DNA from: an uncultured Granulosicoccaceae bacterium
GTDB taxonomy: Bacteria > Pseudomonadota > Gammaproteobacteria > Granulosicoccales > Granulosicoccaceae
Assembly: GCA_937951695.1 (NCBI GenBank)
Contig: CALFBL010000114.1
Coordinates: forward strand, 1-8,751
Reading direction: 5' to 3'
Length of the DNA stretch: 8,751 nt
A model generated the notes under the pieces. The model did not search any database, was not told where the DNA came from, and was given only the letters and a program-made list of their open reading frames with translations. A program made the translations under genes and the position numbers. This document shows positions 1-5,249 of this stretch, one piece after another. Every line of letters starts with the position of its first letter. The stretch's first letter is position 1.

Positions 1-530
1 TGGCTTGGGCGGCGGCCGAGCACCTCGCCTCAGTCAACAAAGCGTTGTGCCTGTTCGCTACGCACTATTTTGAATTAACCACCATGGCCGAACAATTTCC
101 CAGCATCAGCAACGTGCACCTGGACGCGGTTGAGCACGACGGGCGGATCGTGTTTATGCACCAAGTTCGAAACGGAGCTGCGAGCAAAAGTTACGGCATT
201 CAGGTAGCCGAGCTGGCCGGCCTGCCATCGATTGCGCTGAGCACAGCTCGCGCTCATCTGGACGCGTTGGAACAAACGCACCTCGCCGGTGAATACCAAA
301 GCCCGTCAGCCGCTGAGCAGCCCCTCGCGCAGCAAGCCCGCGATCATGGGTTCGAATCCAGCTCGCCCGAGTCCGGCACAAAAACACCCGTCGCCGCACC
401 CCAAATGGACCTTTTTGCAGACCCAGATCCGCTCGCGCAATACTTGGAGGGCTTGAATGTGGACGAGACCACACCGCGGGAAGCCTTGCACCACTTATTC
501 GAACTCAAGGAATTAACACGCTCACACTGA
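1..530 (+). CDS. mutS: DNA mismatch repair protein MutS, C-terminal part (5' end outside window)
   Basis: MutS binds mismatched bases and, with MutL, starts methyl-directed or nick-directed repair. The reading frame enters at base 3 with no start in the window and ends at TGA 528-530, giving about 175 visible residues of a protein normally near 850. The visible part begins in the ATPase domain just after the Walker B region: AWAAAEHLAS, then the conserved ATHYFELT and GAASKSYG motifs, followed by the helical end of the domain. A poorly conserved, Ser/Pro/Gln-rich linker follows. It leads to QMDLF (bases 402-416), a good match to the beta-clamp binding motif (QMSLL in E. coli), and then to a short C-terminal helical segment (TTPREALHHLFELKEL) like the oligomerisation domain of E. 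coli MutS (TPRQALEWIYRLKSL). The catalytic P-loop lies upstream and cannot be checked. nadK starts 29 bp downstream on the same strand. Confidence 0.96.
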   Translation, partial: AWAAAEHLASVNKALCLFATHYFELTTMAEQFPSISNVHLDAVEHDGRIVFMHQVRNGAASKSYGIQVAELAGLPSIALSTARAHLDALEQTHLAGEYQSPSAAEQPLAQQARDHGFESSSPESGTKTPVAAPQMDLFADPDPLAQYLEGLNVDETTPREALHHLFELKELTRSH

Positions 531-547
531 GCTCGGCATTTACGTGG

Positions 548-553
548 TATCTT
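548..553 (+). promoter_or_regulatory. possible -10 element for nadK (leaderless geometry)
   Basis: TATCTT matches the sigma70 -10 consensus at four of six bases and ends exactly 6 nt before the nadK ATG. No Shine-Dalgarno sequence is visible in the 29 bp after the mutS stop. No convincing -35 is present, so alone this is weak. It is listed because bamE, smpB and mltD show the same spacing. Confidence 0.25.
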
Positions 554-559
554 GCTGAT

Positions 560-1420
560 ATGACTGAATTTTCAACGGCAGGTGTCATTGTCAAACCGGG
601 CGATGACGGCGCAGCGCAAACGTTTAACGATGTGTTGGGGCTACTCGCAGAGATCTCGATAACAACGGTGGTAGAGGAAAGCGCCAGGCCTCTGGGAGAG
701 GCCTTGAATACCGAATCCATCCAAGCGGTCGGCGAGAAGTGTGACGTAGCGATCGTGATTGGTGGTGACGGCACTTTACTCGCAGCTGCCAGAGATCTGG
801 TCGACTTCAACGTCCCCATCATCGGTATCAATCGCGGTCGGCTAGGGTTTTTGGTGGATGTGCCACCGCACGACGGTCTTGCCCAACTTAAAAGTATTCT
901 GTGCGGCGACTATTACCGGGAACAGCGAATTATTCTGGAAACCCGTATCCTTCGAGACGGTAAATGCGTCGACACCAGTCTGTCGCTTAACGACACGGTG
1001 GTGCGGGTGAAGAACGTCCTGCAAATCATGGATTTTGACATCATTATCGACGATGTGCTGGTGACCCACCAACGCGCTGACGGCCTCATTATGGCAACAC
1101 CGTCCGGTTCCACCGCCTATTCACTCTCCAACGGCGGCCCCATCCTCGGGCCCAGCATTGATGCGGTAGTCTTGCAACCAATCTGCCCACACACCCTGAC
1201 TTCTCGCCCCTTGGTGGTCGACGCAAAAAGCGCCGTTCGCGTGCACCTGTGGGACGATAAAGTGTTAGAGGCTCAAGTAGTGTGCGACGGTCAGGTCTAT
1301 ATGCCAGCCACCTTGGGGGATATGATTGAAATGCGTGTAAAACAGCAACGCGTCACACTGTTGCACCCCACCTATTACGATTACCACCGAATATTGCGAG
1401 AGAAACTAAACTGGGGGTAA
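560..1420 (+). CDS. nadK: NAD kinase
   Basis: NadK is the cytoplasmic, ATP-dependent enzyme that phosphorylates NAD+ to NADP+ and is the only de novo source of NADP. The 286-residue product is close to E. coli NadK (292). It carries the GGDGT nucleotide-binding signature at residues 68-72, with Asp70 as the expected catalytic residue. The INRGRLGFL segment follows, then LNDTVV (the position of the NE/ND motif; Pseudomonas enzymes also have Asp here), the TPSGSTAY motif at 180-187 and PHTLTSRPLVV. The ATG at 560 puts the first beta strand (AGVIVKPG) where the family has it. There is no recognisable Shine-Dalgarno sequence upstream; a TATCTT hexamer lies 6 nt before the start. The gene lies between mutS and bamE in the same direction. 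recN, often found between nadK and bamE in related bacteria, is absent. Confidence 0.97.
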   Translation: MTEFSTAGVIVKPGDDGAAQTFNDVLGLLAEISITTVVEESARPLGEALNTESIQAVGEKCDVAIVIGGDGTLLAAARDLVDFNVPIIGINRGRLGFLVDVPPHDGLAQLKSILCGDYYREQRIILETRILRDGKCVDTSLSLNDTVVRVKNVLQIMDFDIIIDDVLVTHQRADGLIMATPSGSTAYSLSNGGPILGPSIDAVVLQPICPHTLTSRPLVVDAKSAVRVHLWDDKVLEAQVVCDGQVYMPATLGDMIEMRVKQQRVTLLHPTYYDYHRILREKLNWG

Positions 1421-1424
1421 CTTT

Positions 1425-1454
1425 GTCACAGTCGGCTCGTCGATACACTATTAT
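1425..1454 (+). promoter_or_regulatory. candidate promoter for bamE, leaderless geometry
   Basis: GTCACA (1425-1430, four of six consensus bases) and TATTAT (1449-1454, five of six) are separated by 18 bp in the 40-bp nadK-bamE gap. The -10 ends 6 nt before the bamE ATG, so transcription would be predicted to begin at or next to the A of the start codon. No Shine-Dalgarno sequence is present. Confidence 0.4.
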
Positions 1455-1460
1455 CTTATT

Positions 1461-1895
1461 ATGAAGAACGTAATCTCTCAGGCCAATTTGGTCTGCTTGG
1501 CCCGCGCCCTCGGCAAACTATGTGCCGCGATGATTGTCTGCGCTCCATTGGCAGCCTGCAGCGGCAATCCGTTCTGGCTACCGCCGGCGCACAAAATATC
1601 GATTCAGCAAGGCAATCTGCTTTCAAAGAAGCAACTGTCACGGGTGAAAGTGGGCATGAGCCGGGAAGACGTTCAGGCCCTGATCGGTTCACCGGTGAGT
1701 CGATCCCCGTTTCACCTCGACCGCTGGGACTACGCCTTTACTCAGGGGCCATCCGGGGATGCCATCGACGCTCGCGTATTCACGGTGAAGTTTGAAGATA
1801 ATGTGGTCAGCGATATCGAATCGAACGCAGATTCCACCTCAGGAATAGTTCCCGAGCAGCGTCGTTTCTGGGAAATCCTCGCACCTCGAAGCTAA
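1461..1895 (+). CDS. bamE: Outer membrane protein assembly factor BamE (SmpA/OmlA lipoprotein)
   Basis: BamE is a small lipoprotein of the BAM complex, which folds beta-barrel proteins into the outer membrane from the periplasmic side. The 144-residue precursor has a basic, hydrophobic leader ending in a lipobox LAAC, with the lipidated Cys at residue 33. Ser at +2 fits outer-membrane sorting. The mature part (about 112 residues) carries the family core: ISIQQGNLLSKKQLSRVKVG, then MSREDVQALIGSP, an aromatic DRWDYAF strand, and a final VFTVKFEDNVVSDIES strand pair. The signal peptide has a longer N-terminal region than that of E. coli BamE, so a later start (for example the TTG codon at residue 10) cannot be excluded. 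The gene has its own candidate promoter and converges on rnfH, with only 4 bp between the two stop codons. Confidence 0.96.
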   Translation: MKNVISQANLVCLARALGKLCAAMIVCAPLAACSGNPFWLPPAHKISIQQGNLLSKKQLSRVKVGMSREDVQALIGSPVSRSPFHLDRWDYAFTQGPSGDAIDARVFTVKFEDNVVSDIESNADSTSGIVPEQRRFWEILAPRS

Positions 1896-1897
1896 GT

Positions 1898-1914
1898 CGT
1901 CAAAACTTTTGACG
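1898..1914. repeat. 8-bp perfect inverted repeat at the bamE/rnfH convergence
   Basis: CGTCAAAA and TTTTGACG flank a single central C at 1906, just after the bamE stop and across the rnfH stop. The symmetry is perfect, but the arms are AT-rich, a real RNA hairpin would need several central bases as loop, and no U-tract follows on either strand. It may be a weak bidirectional termination or processing structure, or chance. Confidence 0.35.
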
Positions 1915-2199
1915 CGCGCGGCGGCGTCGAAGCTCCATCGGGTCCTGCTGCAAGGGCCGGTACACTTCAAGCCGGTCGCCCGATTGCAACGGGTAATCGT
2001 CGCTGATCCGAATCGAATAAACCCCAAGCGGCGAGTGTGCAGGATCCGCTCCTGTGCCGACATAATCAATCCCCGCTTCTGCACTCAACAACGCTGCCGC
2101 TCTAGCCGTGGTCCCGCGTGGTACAGCCAATTCGACTCGCTGACTTTGGCCGGGTTGTGCCAGAACCACACTAATGTCGATGCTCTCTTTGACGCTCAT
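1900..2199 (-). CDS. rnfH: RnfH family ubiquitin-like protein (UPF0125)
   Basis: This is a 99-residue protein of the RnfH/YfjF family, with a predicted beta-grasp (ubiquitin-like) fold and no established biochemical role. It has been named RatB where it sits beside ratA. Family hallmarks seen here are the early ISVVLAQPGQSQRVELAVPRG strand pair, an LGVYS strand after a variable loop, and the diagnostic C-terminal block GDRLEVYRPLQQDPMELRRR, which matches E. coli GDRVEIYRPL-DPKELRR closely. The length equals the family norm (96 in E. coli). It lies 33 bp downstream of ratA on the same strand and is presumably cotranscribed with it. No clear Shine-Dalgarno sequence precedes the ATG at 2199, so translation may depend on coupling to ratA. 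No rnf electron-transport genes are in the window. Confidence 0.93.
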   Translation of the reverse strand: MSVKESIDISVVLAQPGQSQRVELAVPRGTTARAAALLSAEAGIDYVGTGADPAHSPLGVYSIRISDDYPLQSGDRLEVYRPLQQDPMELRRRRARQKF

Positions 2200-2232
2200 C
2201 TGATGTTTGGGACCAACTGGGCTACTGAGCAG

Positions 2233-2673
2233 TCAATTTGTGGTACGTCCAATATCGCTTGCCCGTTCGATAAACGCATCTACCAATGTGTCGCAGACGC
2301 GGGTTATGACCGGTGACAATGCTCGGCCCATGATCACGCTGGAAAATTCATAGTCCACCAGCAAAGTAATTTTGCAACCCTGATCTCCGAGCTGTTTGAA
2401 ATCCCACTGGCCGCGCAAATGCTTGAACGGACCCTCGTCGAGTTCCATCTCAATGCGTTCATCGCTAATGAGCTGATTGCGCGTTTGAAACTCGGTTTGC
2501 GAGAACACCGCGTTGATGCAGACCGATGCGAACTGCTCGTTCTCGGTGAGCGATTGAACTGAACCGCCTTTACACCAAGGCAGAAACTCGGGATAAGAAT
2601 CTACATCCAAGACCAACGCATACATGTCTTTAGCGGCGTACGGGACTAAGGCTGATCGTTCTATGGTTGGCAT
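2233..2673 (-). CDS. ratA: RatA family START/Coq10-like protein
   Basis: The 146-residue product is a single-domain SRPBCC (START/polyketide cyclase-like) protein of the RatA/YfjG family, related to mitochondrial Coq10. In E. coli RatA was reported to block 70S ribosome association; the Coq10 relationship suggests a lipid or quinone ligand, so the physiological role remains open. Sequence support: IERSALVPYAAKDMYALVLD at the start, the family signature YPEFLPWCKG (about residues 28-37), then GPFKHLRGQWDF and a long C-terminal amphipathic helix (RVCDTLVDAFIERASDIG). The ATG at 2673 places the N terminus as in the family. It is transcribed divergently from smpB, with 48 bp between starts, and is the first gene of a two-gene unit with rnfH. 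The ratA-smpB divergence is standard in gammaproteobacteria. Confidence 0.94.
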   Translation of the reverse strand: MPTIERSALVPYAAKDMYALVLDVDSYPEFLPWCKGGSVQSLTENEQFASVCINAVFSQTEFQTRNQLISDERIEMELDEGPFKHLRGQWDFKQLGDQGCKITLLVDYEFSSVIMGRALSPVITRVCDTLVDAFIERASDIGRTTN

Positions 2674-2707
2674 TTAGGACTAATCGCAACGTCTGAGAGC
2701 TTAGGAC
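2674..2707. repeat. direct repeat TTAGGAC x2 in the ratA-smpB intergenic region
   Basis: The heptamer TTAGGAC occurs at 2674-2680, immediately before the ratA start, and again at 2701-2707, immediately upstream of the smpB -10. The copies start 27 bp apart. The first copy extends into a short palindrome, TTAG-GA-CTAA. The pair could bind a regulator of both genes, but seven bases is short enough to arise by chance. Confidence 0.25.
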
Positions 2708-2709
2708 CG

Positions 2710-2715
2710 TATAAT
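2710..2715 (+). promoter_or_regulatory. consensus -10 element for smpB, leaderless geometry
   Basis: A perfect TATAAT ends 6 nt before the smpB ATG, so the predicted first transcribed base is the A of the start codon. There is no Shine-Dalgarno sequence between them and no room for one. A recognisable -35 at 16-18 bp is lacking, nor is there an extended -10 TGn. Confidence 0.5.
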
Positions 2716-2721
2716 TGCCTA

Positions 2722-3207
2722 ATGGGCAAGAAGAATAAACCAGACACGCGTGCCGGAGACGGCCAGATAGCGAGAAACAAGCGTGCCAACTTTGATTATC
2801 AAATTAGTGAGAAGTTTGAAGCGGGTATTGTCCTGCACGGCTGGGAGGTAAAGAGCCTGCGCGCCAGAAAGGTCCAGTTCGTCGACGCATTCGTGCAAAT
2901 GCGCGATGGCGAAGCCTGGCTCTATGGTTGCGGCGTCACCCCCTTGATCAGCGCCTCCACCCACCACGCTACCGTGTCCCAGCGCCCTAAAAAATTGCTG
3001 CTGCATCGGAAAGAACTGGCGCGGCTGATCGGGTCGGTCGAGCGCAAGGGCTTCACCATTGTCGGCATTCGGATGTACTGGAACAGGGGGCTGGTAAAGG
3101 TCGAAATCGGTCTGGCGAAGGGGAAAAAGGAATACGACAAGCGCGCTACCATGAAAGAGCGCGATTGGCAGCGAGACAAGGCCCGAGTGCTGAGCCCACG
3201 TCGCTAG
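2722..3207 (+). CDS. smpB: SsrA (tmRNA)-binding protein SmpB
   Basis: SmpB binds tmRNA and delivers it to stalled ribosomes for trans-translation, which tags the nascent peptide and recycles the ribosome. The 161-residue protein matches E. coli SmpB (160). A basic N terminus leads into IARNKRANFDYQISEKFEAG and the OB-fold signature GIVLHGWEVKSLRARKVQF. RKELARLIG and the strand GFTIVGIRMYWNRGLVKVEI follow. The basic C-terminal tail AKGKKEYDKRATMKERDWQR is the part that enters the mRNA channel. The ATG at 2722 has a perfect -10 hexamer 6 nt upstream and no Shine-Dalgarno sequence. The gene diverges from ratA and converges on dnaQ, with 13 bp between the stops. ssrA, which follows smpB in E. coli, is not here. 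Confidence 0.97.
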   Translation: MGKKNKPDTRAGDGQIARNKRANFDYQISEKFEAGIVLHGWEVKSLRARKVQFVDAFVQMRDGEAWLYGCGVTPLISASTHHATVSQRPKKLLLHRKELARLIGSVERKGFTIVGIRMYWNRGLVKVEIGLAKGKKEYDKRATMKERDWQRDKARVLSPRR

Positions 3208-3220
3208 GCGATGCCTTCAA

Positions 3221-3949
3221 TCAGGAATCGACATCGTGATTGCGCCAGAACGCCGGCTCGCCGCAGGCTTTGTCAATGTGCACAAGGTTAGCCTCGTGTG
3301 CCTCCAACTCAGCCGCGGAGGCTTTTATCACCGGCAAGTTAAGGCCCAGTTCCGCCATCGGTACGTGATTGTCGGAGCCTACGCTGTTTTCCTCGACGTC
3401 CAATGACAGGACTTCCTGCCCCCCGGTCATGTACAAATAAACGTCAGCAAGTATCTCGGAGTCCAGCAAAGCGCCATGCAAGGTTCGCTGAATGTTGACA
3501 CCCAGACGCTTACACAAAGCGTCCAGATTATTGCGTTGGCCCGGATACATTTTTCTCGCCAACGCCAAAGAGTCAGTCACCGTGCAAATGTCCGCCAGCT
3601 TGATGTCCTGACCTAACAAGCGGAACTCATGCTCGAGAAAACCGACATCAAAAGGTGCGTTGTGGATGATCAGTTCAGCGCCCTCGATAAAGCGATAAAA
3701 CGCGTCCGACACCTGCACAAAACGCGGCATCTCTACCAATTGTTCGTTGGTAATGCCGTGCACCTCCATGGCCCCTGCATCGATCAACCGATCCGGTTGC
3801 AGGTACTCGTGAAAGGTATTCCCGGTGAGCCGCCGATCGCGCAGCTCCACGCACCCAATCTCGATAATGCGGTGGCCGTCCGCGGGTGATAAGCCCGTGG
3901 TCTCGGTGTCGAGAACAATAGAACGACCCCCAGTTTTTTCTGCACTCAT
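3221..3949 (-). CDS. dnaQ: DNA polymerase III epsilon subunit (3'-5' proofreading exonuclease)
   Basis: DnaQ is the proofreading exonuclease of the replicative polymerase core. From the ATG at 3949 the product is 242 residues (243 in E. coli). DEDDh residues are all present: Asp14 and Glu16 (LDTETTG), Asp101 (HNAPFD), and His158 and Asp163 (HGALLDSE). GGQEVLSL (176-183) sits where E. coli has the beta-clamp motif QTSMAF. The C-terminal tail (LPVIKASAAELEAHE through HIDKACGEPAFW) matches the segment that holds the polymerase alpha subunit. Start choice: 3949 gives the family-typical N terminus and lies 4 bp past the rnhA stop, but its ribosome binding site is weak. An in-frame ATG at 3976, inside rnhA, has GAGGT 4 nt upstream and would add nine residues. 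Last gene of the methyltransferase-rnhA-dnaQ unit. Confidence 0.96.
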   Translation of the reverse strand: MSAEKTGGRSIVLDTETTGLSPADGHRIIEIGCVELRDRRLTGNTFHEYLQPDRLIDAGAMEVHGITNEQLVEMPRFVQVSDAFYRFIEGAELIIHNAPFDVGFLEHEFRLLGQDIKLADICTVTDSLALARKMYPGQRNNLDALCKRLGVNIQRTLHGALLDSEILADVYLYMTGGQEVLSLDVEENSVGSDNHVPMAELGLNLPVIKASAAELEAHEANLVHIDKACGEPAFWRNHDVDS

Positions 3950-3953
3950 ACGC

Positions 3954-4397
3954 TTAACCCGATCTTCCCATTTCATCGATACCTCGATTGGCCAGATCGT
4001 CGACCCGTTCGTTTTCGGGATGCCCACTGTGGCCTTTTACCCACTCCCAACGAACGGTGTGTTGCGTACTAAGTTCATCAATTTTTTGCCACAAGTCGGC
4101 GTTTTTAACGTCCTTTTTTGCAGCGGTCTTCCAACCGTTTTTTTTCCAGTTGTGAATCCAGTCGGTGATGCCCTTGCGCACGTATTGTGAATCTGTGGTT
4201 AAGATCACGTCGCTGGGTTGTTTTAAGGCGCTCAGTGCTTCCACCACGGCCGTCATCTCCATACGATTATTGGTGGTTTCGCGCTCTCCGCCAAACAGTT
4301 CTCGCTCGTGTTTTCCGGAACGTAGAATCGCACCCCAACCGCCCGGCCCGGGATTTCCCCGGCAGGCCCCGTCGGTATAGATTTCAACAACTGGCAT
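3954..4397 (-). CDS. rnhA: Ribonuclease HI
   Basis: RNase HI cleaves the RNA strand of RNA-DNA hybrids, removing R-loops and helping clear primers. The 147-residue protein (155 in E. coli) carries the complete catalytic set: Asp9 (YTDGACRGNPGPGGWG), Glu47 (NNRMEM), Asp69 (TTDSQYV), His123 (KGHSGHPEN) and Asp133 (RVDDLANRG). The basic handle region (HNWKKNGWKTAAKKDVKNADLW), which binds the hybrid, is present. The gene starts 5 bp after the upstream methyltransferase stop and has no Shine-Dalgarno sequence, which suggests translational coupling. In E. coli rnhA and dnaQ are adjacent but divergent; here they run head to tail on one strand, 4 bp apart, so proofreading and RNA removal are likely coexpressed. 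Confidence 0.97.
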   Translation of the reverse strand: MPVVEIYTDGACRGNPGPGGWGAILRSGKHERELFGGERETTNNRMEMTAVVEALSALKQPSDVILTTDSQYVRKGITDWIHNWKKNGWKTAAKKDVKNADLWQKIDELSTQHTVRWEWVKGHSGHPENERVDDLANRGIDEMGRSG

Positions 4398-4402
4398 TGG
4401 CG

Positions 4403-5197
4403 TCAGGATTTATCCGGTAATGAGCGCCGTGCTGCTTCGATCGGTACCACTCGCCCACGGGTGTGAGCTAAAGCATTGACTTGCAGGCTTGCGCGTTTAG
4501 GTAACCAGGCTTGACGACGCAGATTCATCGGCAGCGTCTGTTTACGCGCTCGCAGTACATACAGCCCGCCCATCCCGCCAATGCGTTGCTGCACCGCTTC
4601 CAATCGACGCAGTCGCCACAGCAAACGATGGCTGTTGATCGGCGGTCGAATAAACAACGATTCTTGGTGCAAGACACGATAATCCAGCACCGAGAGCCAA
4701 TCGGACACCCGTGACTGCGAGTAGAAATGCCCGCACCAGGGCTCACGGCGGCGCCAGCTTGTTATCAGGTGCCGCAGACCAAATGCACTGTAGGGGTTAA
4801 AGCCGATGATCACCACCTGGCCATCGTCCGTCAGGACTCGATCGGCCTCACGCAGCGCTTGATGGGGTTTTGCGCAAAAATCGAGGGTGTGGAAAAAAAC
4901 TACCAGCTTCATTGTCTCACTGGCGATTGGCAAACTCAGTACGTCACCGTGTATATCCGCAGGGCGCCCCGGCGCATCCAGAATTATCCTGCGTTGCAGC
5001 CCAACCCGATTGAGCATGTCGCGTTCAGGCGCTAGATTGCCAATCTGCAGGCCCTGATAGCCAAAAATATCCGACAAGCAATGCGAGAGCCTTTGTTCCA
5101 GCTCGCCGAGAATAGACTGACCCAGCCCAGACGCGTACCATTGGGCCAATGGTTGCTGGGCCTCTAACCAATCGGTGGGGTGTTTCGGCACTGCCAT
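4403..5197 (-). CDS. YafS-like class I SAM-dependent methyltransferase
   Basis: The 264-residue protein belongs to the Methyltransf_11 superfamily and resembles E. coli YafS, whose gene is also next to rnhA; the substrate is unknown. Similarity is clearest at GYQGLQIGNLAPE (YafS has a KIGNL block here), LSLPIASETMKLVVFFHTLDF, and PHQALREADRVLTDDGQVVI followed by GFNPYSAFGLRH, which is almost the YafS sequence. The canonical glycine-rich SAM loop (D/E-x-G-x-G) is replaced by IGNLAPE, so cofactor binding should not be assumed. The C-terminal third is basic and poorly conserved. The start at ATG 5197 is supported by AAGGA (minus strand, bases 5206-5210) with 8 nt spacing; the frame stays open to 5356 but that extension would run through mltD. 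It is first in the unit leading to rnhA and dnaQ. gloB, usually next door in E. coli, is missing. Confidence 0.88.
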   Translation of the reverse strand: MAVPKHPTDWLEAQQPLAQWYASGLGQSILGELEQRLSHCLSDIFGYQGLQIGNLAPERDMLNRVGLQRRIILDAPGRPADIHGDVLSLPIASETMKLVVFFHTLDFCAKPHQALREADRVLTDDGQVVIIGFNPYSAFGLRHLITSWRRREPWCGHFYSQSRVSDWLSVLDYRVLHQESLFIRPPINSHRLLWRLRRLEAVQQRIGGMGGLYVLRARKQTLPMNLRRQAWLPKRASLQVNALAHTRGRVVPIEAARRSLPDKS

Positions 5198-5205
5198 ACC
5201 CAACG

Positions 5206-5210
5206 TCCTT
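5206..5210 (-). promoter_or_regulatory. ribosome binding site of the methyltransferase gene
   Basis: AAGGA on the minus strand lies 8 nt before the ATG at 5197. It fixes the start over the upstream in-frame ATG codons at 5299 and 5356. Confidence 0.7.
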
Positions 5211-5214
5211 AAGA

Positions 5215-5242
5215 TTTTCACTTCCGAACTTATAATTATAAC
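5215..5242. promoter_or_regulatory. divergent promoter region with palindromic -10 (methyltransferase / mltD)
   Basis: The 52-bp gap contains the perfect palindrome TATAATTATA (5231-5240), giving a consensus TATAAT on each strand (plus 5231-5236, minus 5235-5240). On the plus strand an overlapping TATAAC (5237-5242) lies 16 bp after TTTTCA (5215-5220, four of six) and ends 7 nt before the mltD ATG. TTAAGA (5209-5214) is likewise 16 bp before the first TATAAT. On the minus strand the -10 would start transcription about 30 nt before the methyltransferase ATG, leaving room for its AAGGA. The minus-strand -35 is not convincing. Confidence 0.55.
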
Positions 5243-5249
5243 GACCCCG

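Noticed and set aside
338..378. tRNA-like T-arm motif (GGGTTCGAATCC) on the plus strand
   Set aside because: It lies in the mutS linker, the T stem pairs at only two or three positions in canonical alignment, and no matching acceptor, D or anticodon arms are found upstream.
154..831. Minus-strand open frames of about 106 and 108 codons opposite mutS and nadK
   Set aside because: Both are shadows of strongly supported coding sequences and their products show no domain-like composition.
1909..2316. 135-codon plus-strand open frame opposite rnfH and ratA
   Set aside because: It lies antisense to two well-supported genes, its translation resembles no known domain, and no ribosome binding site is visible.
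1900..2673. ratA-rnfH as a toxin-antitoxin module
   Set aside because: Despite the Rat names, both are conserved core housekeeping families in this position, and nothing in the sequence indicates an antitoxin or a mobile module.
5175..5249. N-terminal extension of mltD to an upstream ATG
   Set aside because: It would overlap the start of the divergent methyltransferase, run through the -10 region and hide the signal peptide internally.
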